A stretch of 64,000 nt of DNA from Geosporobacter ferrireducens (lineage in GTDB: Bacteria > Bacillota > Clostridia > Peptostreptococcales > Thermotaleaceae). The first letter of the stretch is position 1; every line of letters starts with the position of its first letter. A program made the translations under genes and the position numbers. Positions 7,902 through 16,998 of the stretch are shown piece after piece. The notes beneath the pieces are model-generated. The model saw only the letters and a list, made by a program, of their open reading frames with translations, was not told the DNA's origin and made no database searches. The stretch is from NCBI RefSeq assembly GCF_001750685.1, contig NZ_CP017269.1, forward strand, positions 1,116,001-1,180,000, read 5' to 3'.

Positions 7902-9308
7902 CTATCGAAGTTTGTTTAATGCCTCGTTCATCATTTCTCTAGCAATCGGTGCTGCACTTTTTCCTCCGGTAGATCCGACATTTTCCAATACAACTGCAAC
8001 AGCTACCTTCGGGTTATCTGCCGGCGCAAAACCAATGAACCAAGCATGAGCTTTTCCGGTTTCATTTTCAGCAGTCCCTGTTTTTCCCGCTACCTTAATG
8101 TTTTGGATGCGGGCATTTTTTCCTGTACCCTTCTCTACTGCCTGAATCATCATGGCTGTGAGCTGTTCTGCCACCATAGGTGTACAAACCCGTGAAAGGG
8201 TTTCAGCACTGCTGGACTTTACAGTCCTGCCTTCCGGTGAAATCACTTCCTTTACCAATACCGGTTTCACCATTTTTCCCTCATTGGCAATCGCAGAAGC
8301 TGCCAAAGCCATATTGAGCGGTGTAGTCAGGAGCTTACCCTGGCCAATGGCCGTTGCCCCTAACTCGGGTTTATTCATCAACTCCTTATTGGGGAATTGG
8401 GAAGATTTTGTTATCAGCGCAAAGGGAATCTCACGGTTAAACATATATCGCTCCGCTTCTTCCCTAAGAGCGTCTTCACCGATGTTTATGCCTATTTGAC
8501 TAAATGCTACGTTACAGGATTCTACTAAAGCCTTTTCCAGATCAACCTCTCCATGGGCCGTTTCCTGGTAATCACGCAAAATATATCCCTCAATATTGGT
8601 TGATCCCTCACATCGATAGGTTTTAGGAAGGTCCGGCTGCTGCATTGCAGCGGTAGCCGTGATCACTTTAAACACAGAACCCGGTGTATATAATCCCATC
8701 GCCGCCCGATTTAACAACGGACTGTCTTTATCCTCTACGATTTCCTCCCAATCTTCACGAAGGGTAGCCGGGTTAAAATCAGGTTTACTAACCATGGCAA
8801 GTATTTCACCTGACTTGGGTTCCATTACTACAATGGCGCCTTTCTTTCCCCGCAGCTGCTTTTCCGCAGAAGTCTGCAATTCATGTATGACCGTTAACCG
8901 TAAATTATTCCCTTTTTCCCGCGGCCCCGTTATTTTATCCCGAATCTCCAGCAAAGGATTATTATCAGATATATTGAGGAGCTGGCTATTGTATGAGGCT
9001 TCTAATCCTGCCTTGCCATATTCTTTAGAGCTATACCCAATGACATGGCTGTATAGACTGCCGTATTTATACTGTCTTACCTGCTTATCTTCAATTTTCT
9101 CACTATATGCCAGTGCTTTGCCATTGCGGTCGGTAATAGTGCCCCGCAAAACATATTCTTCATTCAGCCATTGTCTTTTATTGTAACTGTTGGTTACAAT
9201 TCTTGCCGCCTGAAAAGTTTCAAAATAACTCAGATATACAATAAGTCCTACAAATAATGTACAAAGGGCTATCAGTACTTTAATGATCCTCTTGGATTCG
9301 ATGTCCAT
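7902..9308 (-). CDS. Class B penicillin-binding protein (transpeptidase)
   Basis: 468 aa. The start at 9308 is set by AGGAGG seven bases upstream; an earlier in-frame ATG at 9332 lacks one. One N-terminal membrane anchor (about 7-27) is followed by a short dimerisation region and the transpeptidase domain with SVFK (in TPGSVFK), SCN (in VESCNVAF) and KTG (in VAGKTGTAEN). It cross-links peptidoglycan outside the membrane. The short, PASTA-less form resembles the PbpA group found with an SEDS protein and an FHA protein, as here. It overlaps the SEDS gene by 29 bases, implying coupled translation. Confidence 0.9.
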   Translation of the reverse strand: MDIESKRIIKVLIALCTLFVGLIVYLSYFETFQAARIVTNSYNKRQWLNEEYVLRGTITDRNGKALAYSEKIEDKQVRQYKYGSLYSHVIGYSSKEYGKAGLEASYNSQLLNISDNNPLLEIRDKITGPREKGNNLRLTVIHELQTSAEKQLRGKKGAIVVMEPKSGEILAMVSKPDFNPATLREDWEEIVEDKDSPLLNRAAMGLYTPGSVFKVITATAAMQQPDLPKTYRCEGSTNIEGYILRDYQETAHGEVDLEKALVESCNVAFSQIGINIGEDALREEAERYMFNREIPFALITKSSQFPNKELMNKPELGATAIGQGKLLTTPLNMALAASAIANEGKMVKPVLVKEVISPEGRTVKSSSAETLSRVCTPMVAEQLTAMMIQAVEKGTGKNARIQNIKVAGKTGTAENETGKAHAWFIGFAPADNPKVAVAVVLENVGSTGGKSAAPIAREMMNEALNKLR

Positions 9309-10527
9309 GGGTTTCCTCCTGTTCCGATTCAATCTCCTCTGATGCCACCTGAAGAATACCTAAAGCCGCAAAACTAGACAGCAAAGAGCTTCCGCCATAA
9401 CTGACAAAGGGTAGTGTTACACCAGTAAGAGGGATTACCTTCATTACACCCCCCATAATGATAAATGCTTGGAAGCCAAGCATAGCGGTGATTCCTAAAG
9501 CTGCGATCCTGAAAAATTTATCCTGCTGGTTCAGGGCAATTTTAAATCCACGGTAAACAATAATCAAAAATAGCATGATTACGGCGATTCCCCCAAATAT
9601 GCCCATTTCCTCACATATCGCTGAAAAAATAAAATCTGTATGAACCTCTGGTATAAACTCCGGATGCCCCATTCCTACTCCTGTACCAAAAAAACCACCA
9701 GAGCCGATGGCAAAAAGGGACTGGGTAATCTGATAACCTTTGGTATCAATATAACGCCATGGATCAATCCATGTCTCAACACGAATCCGAACGTGATTCA
9801 CGGCCAAAAAACTGAAAAAAGCAGTTATGCCTGCACCCAGTAAATTATAATAAATCAGTTTTCTTTCTTCTTCGTAAATATAAAAAATGGTCATAAAAAC
9901 TAAGAAGAACAGCATTGCAGTACCCAAATCCCGTTGAATAAACAGGAAAGCCATATGACTGTATACGATTCCTAAAAAAATATATTTGTTAAAAAGCTTA
10001 TCTTTATTTACATAATAGGATGCCAGGAAAAAAATAAATACCAGCTTAATCATTTCTGCTGGCTGAAAGCTATGGTTCCCTATACGAATCCAATTGGTGG
10101 CACCTTTAATCTTTGTGCCAAAAACCAATGTCAGTAAGAACAGCACTAAAGATAAAGCCGCATAGTATTTCGTCCAATGCTGCCAACCCTTGCCTTTTTT
10201 TATGATGATATAGGATAAAAAATAGGCAATCATACTTATTCCAAACCAAATGATCTGCTTAAACCCAACGGTAGGATTAATCCTGTAAATCATAATGATT
10301 CCAATGCTGATCAACATTCCCATAATTAGAAAGATATAATGATCTCCAGAGGAAGTCTTCAACAAAACATAATTTGAAATATAAATGATGAACATTAACA
10401 GGATTCCTGCAGCTAAGATTAGTCTGTCGTACTGTTCTTTATAAAGAAAAATCAGCACCAGTGCCAGTATATTCATCAGAACAATTAAGTTTTGTGGGTT
10501 TTTATAGCTAAATATTCTTTTAAGCAT
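9280..10527 (-). CDS. SEDS peptidoglycan polymerase (FtsW/RodA/SpoVE family)
   Basis: 415 aa, about ten membrane segments. The family signatures include GATNWIRIG.FSFQPAE-like text (here GATNWIRIGNHSFQPAEMIK), IQRDLGTAML and the C-terminal PFVSYGGSSLLSSFAALGIL. SEDS proteins polymerise lipid II into glycan strands and work with a class B penicillin-binding protein, which is encoded directly after with a 29-base overlap. FtsW, RodA and SpoVE cannot be told apart here. The hydrophilic tail is Glu/His-rich (SEQEETHGHRIQEDH). An AGGTG ribosome site precedes the ATG. Confidence 0.93.
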   Translation of the reverse strand: MLKRIFSYKNPQNLIVLMNILALVLIFLYKEQYDRLILAAGILLMFIIYISNYVLLKTSSGDHYIFLIMGMLISIGIIMIYRINPTVGFKQIIWFGISMIAYFLSYIIIKKGKGWQHWTKYYAALSLVLFLLTLVFGTKIKGATNWIRIGNHSFQPAEMIKLVFIFFLASYYVNKDKLFNKYIFLGIVYSHMAFLFIQRDLGTAMLFFLVFMTIFYIYEEERKLIYYNLLGAGITAFFSFLAVNHVRIRVETWIDPWRYIDTKGYQITQSLFAIGSGGFFGTGVGMGHPEFIPEVHTDFIFSAICEEMGIFGGIAVIMLFLIIVYRGFKIALNQQDKFFRIAALGITAMLGFQAFIIMGGVMKVIPLTGVTLPFVSYGGSSLLSSFAALGILQVASEEIESEQEETHGHRIQEDH

Positions 10528-10539
10528 GTTTACACCTCA

Positions 10540-10971
10540 TTAATCATTGGACACATATAAAAATTCAATTTGTCCAATTTTGATACGATCTCCATTTTGC
10601 AATTTTACCGCATCCATAATTCGCTCACCGTTAAGATATGTACCATTGGCACTATCTAAATCCTCTAAGAAGTAAGAACCTTCATCCAGGCTGATCTGGG
10701 CATGCTGGTTAGAAATAAACGGATCTTTAATTACAATATCGCTTTCATTTTTCCTCCCAATAATCACACTGGCTGCCAATGGATAAACTTCCTTAACTTT
10801 AAAAGGCAATGTATCTTTTCGGTTGATCAGCTTTAAGTAAGTATCCTCTTGAATTACACTTCCGCCAATGCTCTTAATGTCCAAATAGATGAGACGTATG
10901 ATGCCGAAGATAAACAAATAAATGATCAATATAAATAAATAACGAAATACTAAGGACAATATATTAAACAT
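10540..10971 (-). CDS. Membrane-anchored FHA-domain protein
   Basis: 143 aa. One N-terminal membrane segment (about 8-27), then a single FHA domain at about 65-140 with the phosphothreonine-binding signature (VIIGRKNESDIVIKDPFIS, NQHAQI, and NGTYLNGERI). FHA domains bind phosphothreonine peptides, so this protein may bring Ser/Thr-kinase signals to the wall machinery encoded downstream. It is the first gene of the FHA-SEDS-PBP-fabI operon, 12 bases before the SEDS gene. The arrangement recalls the actinobacterial fhaB-rodA-pbpA order. No kinase gene lies in the window. Confidence 0.88.
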   Translation of the reverse strand: MFNILSLVFRYLFILIIYLFIFGIIRLIYLDIKSIGGSVIQEDTYLKLINRKDTLPFKVKEVYPLAASVIIGRKNESDIVIKDPFISNQHAQISLDEGSYFLEDLDSANGTYLNGERIMDAVKLQNGDRIKIGQIEFLYVSND

Positions 10972-11046
10972 CCCATCACCTGCCTTTGTCCGTCAAATTC
11001 TATGAGCCTTATATTCTTATTATACTAAATTATTATATACAAAAGA

Positions 11047-11088
11047 ATGACTTTATAAAGGATTTTCAAAAGTCCTCTCTAAAGTCAT
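11047..11088 (-). terminator. Terminator after DsbA-like gene
   Basis: Stem ATGACTTTA/TAAAGTCAT with an inner AGGA/TCCT pairing; the minus strand continues with TTCTTTT. Confidence 0.55.
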
Positions 11089-11100
11089 CCAGAAATCCGC

Positions 11101-11706
11101 TTATTCATTTATCATTTTTACCAGTTCCTCGTAGCTGCATACACCCTCCGCCAGTATATTTTCACCACAGGCAATCGTAGGCACCACCTCAATCGGATAG
11201 CGATTCAGAATTTCTTCCCAACCTTTTATGATAAAATCAAGTTTTTGCTGCTCCAACTGCCGAAAAAAATCTTCATAAGAAAGTCCCAGTTGCATGCAAA
11301 TCTTCTGAAGCACCTGCCACGCTCCAATATTTTCATTATAGATAAATACACTGTTATAGAATGCATGAAGGATTTCCTCTATAGGTACCTTATTCACCGC
11401 ATAAGCAGTTAACAGTCTTGCCCTTCTCGTGTTATAAATTAACTTCGGCAGATAGAACACTAGATTTTTACTTTTTGCCTGTTCTCTAATCAGCTTATGT
11501 GCTTTTTCAGCCTTCCTTACCCCCAAAAAAGTTTTTAAATCTGTACCTTCCAAAGGCGTTTCCGGATAGATTTCTGTTGGAATCCAATTCACTTTTATCA
11601 TGTGTTCCGCGTATAGCCTTTCAATTTCCGGCAGCATCAGGTAGCAGTAAGGGCAAATATAATCGAAGATAAAGATTATTTCCTTCAGAAACCCCACCCC
11701 TTTCAT
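11101..11706 (-). CDS. DsbA-family thioredoxin-fold protein
   Basis: 201 aa. A CPYC active site lies near the N-terminus (FIFDYICPYCYLM), followed by the helical insertion typical of DsbA/FrnE-like proteins and a C-terminal strand with the cis-Pro loop (EVVPTIACGENILAEG). There is no signal peptide, so it is a cytoplasmic dithiol oxidoreductase or isomerase whose partner is unknown. The ATG at 11706 has only a weak ribosome site; AAAGGGGTGG just inside the gene would fit a start at a downstream CTG near residue 7, so the first residues are uncertain. Confidence 0.8.
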   Translation of the reverse strand: MKGVGFLKEIIFIFDYICPYCYLMLPEIERLYAEHMIKVNWIPTEIYPETPLEGTDLKTFLGVRKAEKAHKLIREQAKSKNLVFYLPKLIYNTRRARLLTAYAVNKVPIEEILHAFYNSVFIYNENIGAWQVLQKICMQLGLSYEDFFRQLEQQKLDFIIKGWEEILNRYPIEVVPTIACGENILAEGVCSYEELVKMINE

Positions 11707-11775
11707 CCGTTCTGTAATACTATTACCCCCCTATCTCTGAATCATTCATTAATTTTAAAAACCATGTTGGAAATA

Positions 11776-11799
11776 TTAAAAGGCCCATGGGCCTTTTAA
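11776..11799 (-). terminator. Terminator of pepF
   Basis: A 24-base perfect palindrome (AAAAGGCC arms around CATG), followed on the minus strand by TTTTAATATTTCC. Confidence 0.7.
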
Positions 11800-11821
11800 C
11801 AAATATCATATATATTTTTCT

Positions 11822-13645
11822 TTAAAGCAGCTGCTCTAATTCTTCTACAAGCTGTTGGAACACCTTCAATGCACTATGTATCGGATCGGTGGTAGTCATA
11901 TCTACCCCAGCTCCCTGCAACAGCTGAATCGGATAGTCCGAACCGCCTTTTTTCAAGAAATCAATGTATCGTTTTACTGCGGGCTCTCCTTCTTGTAAAA
12001 TCTGCTGCGACAGGGAAATGGCTGCTGCATATCCGGTAGCATACTTATACACATAGAAAGCATTATAGAAATGTGGAATTCTTGCCCATTCCATCTTTAT
12101 CTCTTCATCCATAGTGATTTCCGGACCATAATATTTTTGATTCAGCTCACCATAGTATGCGCAAAGTGCTTCGGGTGTCAGTGCTTCTCCCCGCTCCACC
12201 CGCTCATGGACCTCTTTTTCAAATTCTGCAAACATAGTTTGCCGGAACACAGTTCCCCGGAATTGTTCTAGATAATGATTCAACAGGTAAGCCCGCACAT
12301 TTTTATCTCCTGTTTTCTTTAACAAATCCTGCATTAACAGCGCTTCATTTACTGTTGAAGCCACTTCAGCTACAAAAATCTTATAGCCTGCGTAAGGATA
12401 AGGTTGTGTAGTACGGGCATAGTATGAGTGTAGAGAATGACCCATCTCATGCGCTAAAGTAAATACATCATGGATGGTATTTTGATAGTTCAGCAGCACA
12501 TAGGGCGGACTATCATAACTGCCCCAAGAATAAGCGCCGCTGGTCTTCCCTTCATTTTCATAAACGTCAATCCAACCTTCTGTAAATCCTTTTTGCAATA
12601 GGGATACATACTCCCCGCCCAGAGGTTTTAATCCTTCAGAAACCTGCTTTAAAGCATCCTCATAGGGTACTTCCATCTTTACATCCTTAACGATCGGCGT
12701 ATATAGATCATACATATGTAATGCATCCAAACCTAGCGCACGTTTTCGCAGCTTTACGTAACGGTACATGTCAGGCAAATATTCATGGATGGTTTCAATC
12801 AGATTATCATATACTTGCAGAGATATATTATCTTCATCTAAAGAAGCCTGTAGTGCGGAAGGATATTTTCTAACCTTTCCATAAAAAACATCCTTTTTTA
12901 CGCTGTAATTCAGAGTTGCTGCTATTGTATTTTTTTGTTTCTCATAAGAATTGTATAGTGCTTTAAAAGCATCATGACGAACCCTGCGGTCGCTGCTTTC
13001 TAATAATTTCACATAACGCCCTTTTGTTACCTCTACTTCTTCCCCCATTTCATCTTTGATCGTCGGAAATTTAATGTCTGCATTATTGATCATTGAAAAA
13101 ATATTTCTTGGAGCCGCAGCCAACTCTCCTGCCTGCGCTAAAATCTGCTCTTCTTCTTTCGTAAGAATATGTTCTTTCTGACGCAAAATCTCCTCTAAAT
13201 AAAACTGGTACAATTTTAGTTCTTCATGTTCTTCAAGAAAAGCTTTAATCTTTTCCTCCGGTATACTTAGAATCTCCGGTACTAAGAAAGACAAACTACT
13301 TTGCACTTCTACGCTGAGCCCTTGCGCTTTATCACTCATTTCCTGATACTTTGTAACTCGATTGTCCTCGTCTTTTTTCATTCTGGCATAGATAAAAACA
13401 TTTTCTATCTTTCTTGAGATCTCATCGGTAAAATGAAGCGCAGCATACAGCTTTTCTGCAGATTCTCCTAGTGAACCGGCTATTTTCACTGATTCCTTCA
13501 ATAGTTCCTTTACGGTTGTAAAATCTTTCTCCCAAGCAGCATCATCTGCATACAGCTTCTCTAACCGCCATTTATACTGCTGGTCTATTGCCTTACGCTC
13601 CTGTACCTTCTGAGCTTGTTTTGCTTCTGGTTCATGTTGTGGCAT
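11822..13645 (-). CDS. pepF: Oligoendopeptidase F
   Basis: 607 aa. GGAGG at suitable distance selects the ATG at 13645; a GTG two codons earlier is too close to it. M3-family zinc metallopeptidase with the HEMGHSLH active site (HExxH) and the downstream Glu-bearing helix (FVAEVASTVNEALL). The N-terminal ~200 residues form the family's helical domain. It degrades peptides of about 7-17 residues in the cytoplasm. Length matches PepF (about 600). It is a single-gene unit with its own palindromic terminator. Confidence 0.93.
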   Translation of the reverse strand: MPQHEPEAKQAQKVQERKAIDQQYKWRLEKLYADDAAWEKDFTTVKELLKESVKIAGSLGESAEKLYAALHFTDEISRKIENVFIYARMKKDEDNRVTKYQEMSDKAQGLSVEVQSSLSFLVPEILSIPEEKIKAFLEEHEELKLYQFYLEEILRQKEHILTKEEEQILAQAGELAAAPRNIFSMINNADIKFPTIKDEMGEEVEVTKGRYVKLLESSDRRVRHDAFKALYNSYEKQKNTIAATLNYSVKKDVFYGKVRKYPSALQASLDEDNISLQVYDNLIETIHEYLPDMYRYVKLRKRALGLDALHMYDLYTPIVKDVKMEVPYEDALKQVSEGLKPLGGEYVSLLQKGFTEGWIDVYENEGKTSGAYSWGSYDSPPYVLLNYQNTIHDVFTLAHEMGHSLHSYYARTTQPYPYAGYKIFVAEVASTVNEALLMQDLLKKTGDKNVRAYLLNHYLEQFRGTVFRQTMFAEFEKEVHERVERGEALTPEALCAYYGELNQKYYGPEITMDEEIKMEWARIPHFYNAFYVYKYATGYAAAISLSQQILQEGEPAVKRYIDFLKKGGSDYPIQLLQGAGVDMTTTDPIHSALKVFQQLVEELEQLL

Positions 13646-13804
13646 TGCCACTCCCTCCCTTCATTTATGAACATAAATTTTTATTATGGGCAATAATGAT
13701 TAAGCTTATAATTTCTATTATTATACCCAAAATTTCTGATCATTCCAACTTTTTACCAGAGTTTCCTGCAAGTCATGTATATATTGTAAACTTTTTTCAG
13801 TATA

Positions 13805-13833
13805 TTTAAAATAATTTAAGACTATAGTATAAT
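13805..13833 (+). promoter_or_regulatory. Promoter of the DRTGG/HydA-like operon
   Basis: TTTAAA (13805-13810), 17 bases, TATAAT (13828-13833), directly before the ribosome site GGGGGTG. Confidence 0.6.
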
Positions 13834-13854
13834 AATTCTATTGGGGGTGTTATT

Positions 13855-14193
13855 TTGAAATTGTCCAGAATCATCGAAGTCCTAGATGCAGAAGTATATA
13901 CCCACTGTAAAGATTTAGACATGACTTTTCAACATGGCAAGGCCTCCGATTTATTAAGCGACGTGTTAAGATTTCCCGCAGAAAATTCTCTGCTGCTAAC
14001 AGGTCTAATGAATCTGCAGGTGGTCAGAACTGCTGAAATGCTTGATATCAAAGGCATTGTTTTTGTGAGAGACAAAAAACCTTCTCAGGGGATCATCGAT
14101 CTTGCTGATGGGCTGGGCATTATTTTAATGGGTACGAGATATAATCTATATAAAAGCTGTGGACTGCTATATCACTATGGTTTAATGGATTAG
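13855..14193 (+). CDS. DRTGG-domain protein
   Basis: 112 aa with a TTG start; GGGGGTG lies eight bases upstream and no ATG fits. The whole length resembles a stand-alone DRTGG domain (the LLLTGLMNLQVVRTAEMLDIKGIVFV segment is characteristic in layout), a small ligand-binding or regulatory domain found in phosphotransacetylase- and CBS-type proteins. In Clostridia such proteins are often encoded next to HydA-like Fe-S proteins, as here: the next gene starts 12 bases after the stop. The ligand is unknown; a regulatory role for the partner is inference. Confidence 0.75.
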   Translation: MKLSRIIEVLDAEVYTHCKDLDMTFQHGKASDLLSDVLRFPAENSLLLTGLMNLQVVRTAEMLDIKGIVFVRDKKPSQGIIDLADGLGIILMGTRYNLYKSCGLLYHYGLMD

Positions 14194-14205
14194 GGGGGAA
14201 TTCCC

Positions 14206-15465
14206 ATGGATAGATATTGTCATTCTGTTATTTTAGAGGAAGATCTCTGTATTGGCTGCACCAATTGCATTAAGGGCTGTCCTACGGAGGCCATCCGCGT
14301 TAAAGGAGGCAAGGCACACATTATCAATGACCGCTGTATTGATTGTGGTGTATGTATTCTTGCTTGTCCTCATCATGCAAAAAAAAGTGTTAATGATTCC
14401 AAAGAACATCTGCATGACTTTTTATACAAAATTGCAATTCCTTCTACAACGCTTCTCAGTCAATTTGATGAAACCATAAAACCTTCTAAAATACTGTCAG
14501 CAGTTCAGATGATGGGATTTGATGCAGTATTTGAGGAGTCGAGAGGCGCTGATTATGTGACCCAGTATACATTGCAGCTGCTTAAAGATCCTCCCAGACG
14601 ACCGTTGATTTCTTCTAATTGTCCTGCAATCGTCCGATTAATTCAAATTCGTTTTCCAAGTTTGATTGAAAATATTCTTCCTATAGAATCTCCAATGGAG
14701 ATTGCTGCAATCATTGCTAGACAGCAAGCAGCGGAAAAAACAGGACTCCATCCAAGGGAGATTGGTATTTATTATATCAGCCCCTGTCCTGCAAAGGTCA
14801 CCAGCGTTAGAAATCCCTTAGGTATTCTTCGGTCCAATGTAGATCGTGTACTATCCATCCAGTCCGTCTATCCTTGTATTCAAAAAAATCTTAAAAATCT
14901 TACATCAGAAATACCCTATTATGACTCGGGCAAAGGCATTGGGTGGGCTAGGGCTGGAGGCGAATGTCAGGCTTTAGGGATAGAACATTACCTTAGTGTA
15001 GACGGTATCGAAAATGTAATTGGTATTTTAGATGAGATTGAAAATGAAAGAATTACAGGAATAGATTTTTTGGAATGTACAGCCTGTACCAATGGATGTG
15101 TAGGAGGCTGCCTTACGCTGGAAAATTCTTTCATTGCTAGAAAAAAGGTCCGAAGCCTGGCAGAAAGGAATATGCGCAATAACTATGTACTGCCAGTCAC
15201 TGATTTTGCACCGTTTTTGTTTACGGAAAAAATTCTTCCCAGAAATGTCCATAAGCTGGATGATAATCTGCTGGAAGCCATGAAAAAAATGGAGCAGATC
15301 GATGCAGTTCATGGTATCCTGCCAAATCTAGACTGTGGTGCTTGTGGTTCCCCAACCTGCAGATCTCTTGCAGAAGATTTTATCCTAGGATACGCAGACA
15401 TAGAAGATTGCATTGTAAATTTAAAAGGGAAAATGCAATCTCCTGAAAATAAATCTAAAAGATAA
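14206..15465 (+). CDS. HydA-like Fe-S protein (iron-only hydrogenase C-terminal domain), probably not a canonical hydrogenase
   Basis: 419 aa. Residues about 8-65 hold two 4Fe-4S ferredoxin motifs (CIGCTNCIKGCP, CIDCGVCILACP). About 80-340 is an Fe_hyd_lg_C domain. About 370-410 is a further Fe-S domain (LDCGACGSPTC). The four cysteines expected to bind the H-cluster cubane are kept (SSNCP, SPCPAK, ECTACTNGC), but the proton-transfer Cys of TSCCP is Asn, MPC is SPC, and the Glu after the Lys is replaced. Together with the missing activity motif this points to a sensory or electron-transfer HydA-like protein. AGGGGGG precedes the ATG; cotranscribed with the DRTGG protein. Confidence 0.85.
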   Translation: MDRYCHSVILEEDLCIGCTNCIKGCPTEAIRVKGGKAHIINDRCIDCGVCILACPHHAKKSVNDSKEHLHDFLYKIAIPSTTLLSQFDETIKPSKILSAVQMMGFDAVFEESRGADYVTQYTLQLLKDPPRRPLISSNCPAIVRLIQIRFPSLIENILPIESPMEIAAIIARQQAAEKTGLHPREIGIYYISPCPAKVTSVRNPLGILRSNVDRVLSIQSVYPCIQKNLKNLTSEIPYYDSGKGIGWARAGGECQALGIEHYLSVDGIENVIGILDEIENERITGIDFLECTACTNGCVGGCLTLENSFIARKKVRSLAERNMRNNYVLPVTDFAPFLFTEKILPRNVHKLDDNLLEAMKKMEQIDAVHGILPNLDCGACGSPTCRSLAEDFILGYADIEDCIVNLKGKMQSPENKSKR

Positions 15466-15487
15466 AGAGGTGATTCGTCACCTCTTT
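15464..15487 (+). terminator. Terminator after HydA-like gene
   Basis: A 10-bp stem AAAGAGGTGA with the stable TTCG loop, overlapping the stop codon. Confidence 0.8.
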
Positions 15488-15529
15488 CATTGTCTTTGAT
15501 GTAATTTTTTACAGTCCATTCATAAACAA

Positions 15530-15558
15530 TTGATTCCTTTAATATAATGGTGTAGTAT
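15530..15558 (+). promoter_or_regulatory. Possible promoter of murI
   Basis: TTGATT, 17 bases, TAGTAT; about 50 bases before the start codon. Confidence 0.35.
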
Positions 15559-15610
15559 ATTTATATTGTTTCCTTGTTTCTATACATAACCACTTATTAG
15601 GAGGAGTAAC

Positions 15611-16435
15611 ATGGATAATCGGCCGATTGGCATTTTTGATTCAGGGGTTGGGGGATTGACGGCAGTACCCCACATCATGCGACGGCTGCCAAAGGAAAGA
15701 TTGATTTATTTTGGTGATACAGCACGAACGCCTTACGGTTCCAAAGCAAAATCAACAATCACCAGTTTTACAAAGCAAATCGTCGATTTTTTATTGAACA
15801 AAAATGTGAAAATGCTTGTCATTGCCTGCAATACCATTACAGCGACCTGTTTGGACGAGTTATTGGAATATTGTAAAGGAGTTCCTGTTATCGGTATTAT
15901 TGAACCCGCCGCTAAAAAAGTGGCACGAGAGCATAATAGCAGCAACCATATTGGGATCATTGGTACAAAGGTAACTATTCAGCAGAAAACCTACATTAAA
16001 AATATCTCAAAATATAATCAAGATTTAAACCTTTATGATAAAGCTTGTCCCATATTTGTTCCTTTGATTGAAGAGGGTATTATCGACCATGGCATTATGG
16101 AGCTTTCTGTAAAGCACTATTTAGATGAATTTGTTCAGGAAAATTCTTTAGATACCCTTGTTTTAGGCTGTACCCACTATCCTTTGATTCAGCCTACCAT
16201 CGAAAAGCTATATCCACAACTGCAGATCATCGATCCTTCTTTCGAAATCGTTCACAGCATTCACACAGCGCTTTCAGAAGGTAACCTTTTTGCTGAAAAT
16301 CCGAAAACAGAAAGTATCTTCTATGCCAGTGACCTTTCTGAAAACTTTATGAATATGATTAATTCTATTTTTGGTAAAGAAAGTGTTAAAGTAGACTTTA
16401 AAAATTTTGACCTGGACATATTGGATTGCAAGTAG
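15611..16435 (+). CDS. murI: Glutamate racemase
   Basis: 274 aa, normal length. N-terminal GIFDSGVGGLTAV carries the first catalytic region. The two catalytic cysteines are in VIACNTITA and LGCTHYPL, and GDTARTPYG is also conserved. It converts L-glutamate to D-glutamate for peptidoglycan precursors in the cytoplasm. AGGAGGAG lies before the ATG. It is a single-gene unit between two hairpins. No feature is missing. Confidence 0.96.
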   Translation: MDNRPIGIFDSGVGGLTAVPHIMRRLPKERLIYFGDTARTPYGSKAKSTITSFTKQIVDFLLNKNVKMLVIACNTITATCLDELLEYCKGVPVIGIIEPAAKKVAREHNSSNHIGIIGTKVTIQQKTYIKNISKYNQDLNLYDKACPIFVPLIEEGIIDHGIMELSVKHYLDEFVQENSLDTLVLGCTHYPLIQPTIEKLYPQLQIIDPSFEIVHSIHTALSEGNLFAENPKTESIFYASDLSENFMNMINSIFGKESVKVDFKNFDLDILDCK

Positions 16436-16445
16436 TGATGGATAT

Positions 16446-16475
16446 AAAAGCGGTCAGACGAAACTGGCCGCTTTT
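16446..16475. terminator. Bidirectional terminator after murI
   Basis: A 12-bp stem (AAAAGCGG...CCGCTTTT, one G-T pair) shared by convergent genes. Confidence 0.8.
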
Positions 16476-16480
16476 CATAT

Positions 16481-16906
16481 CTATAGTAATATCTTATCCA
16501 AAAACAAATGAATTCTTTCGAAAATAAAGCCTGCTGCTAGCCATGCCGGCGCATAGTCCAGACGAATCAATCCCTTTACAGCATACCTTGCTCCTGAATA
16601 ATCCCATGGACATTCCCCTAGAGAATTTCGTAAAAACCATCCAGAAGCATATTCTATGATATAAATAACTAAAACCCATACGCCTCCTCTCACCAACATT
16701 GGCCAATGGAAAATTCTATCATGCAGGAACTCCAAAAAAACAGCCGAACCATAAATAGGAAACATCCAAAGATAGGTATATCCACGAAAGCGTTTGTCTC
16801 CTGTCAAAGCCGATCCGATTCCTGTCCAAAAAATCTCTATACACCATCCTAAAAATCCGTAAATTACAAATCGTAGTATCATGATTTTATTTTTACATTT
16901 TTTCAT
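16481..16906 (-). CDS. CmpB/DUF1113-type putative membrane permease
   Basis: About 141 aa. AAGG fits the ATG at 16906 better than the one at 16915, which it almost touches. Four hydrophobic segments, with the conserved FLGWCIEIFWT N-terminus and the late GECPWDYSG segment of the family annotated as putative ABC-transporter type IV (CmpB). No ATPase gene is adjacent, so transport activity is unsupported. Role unknown; integral to the cytoplasmic membrane. Confidence 0.7.
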   Translation of the reverse strand: MKKCKNKIMILRFVIYGFLGWCIEIFWTGIGSALTGDKRFRGYTYLWMFPIYGSAVFLEFLHDRIFHWPMLVRGGVWVLVIYIIEYASGWFLRNSLGECPWDYSGARYAVKGLIRLDYAPAWLAAGFIFERIHLFLDKILL

Positions 16907-16945
16907 AACTTTCATACCTTATTTATTCCTATATACAGCTTCTAC

Positions 16946-16974
16946 TTGACGTAGATTCTTCCTTAGAATAATCT
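16946..16974 (+). promoter_or_regulatory. Promoter of the phosphoesterase gene
   Basis: TTGACG (16946-16951), 17 bases, TAATCT (16969-16974), 25 bases before the start. Confidence 0.5.
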
Positions 16975-16998
16975 TATAAGTAGAAGGAGGCATTCTCT

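Noticed and set aside
14206..15465. Canonical [FeFe]-hydrogenase HydA
   Set aside because: Proton-transfer Cys and the Met and Glu of key motifs are substituted, so H2 activity is not supported.
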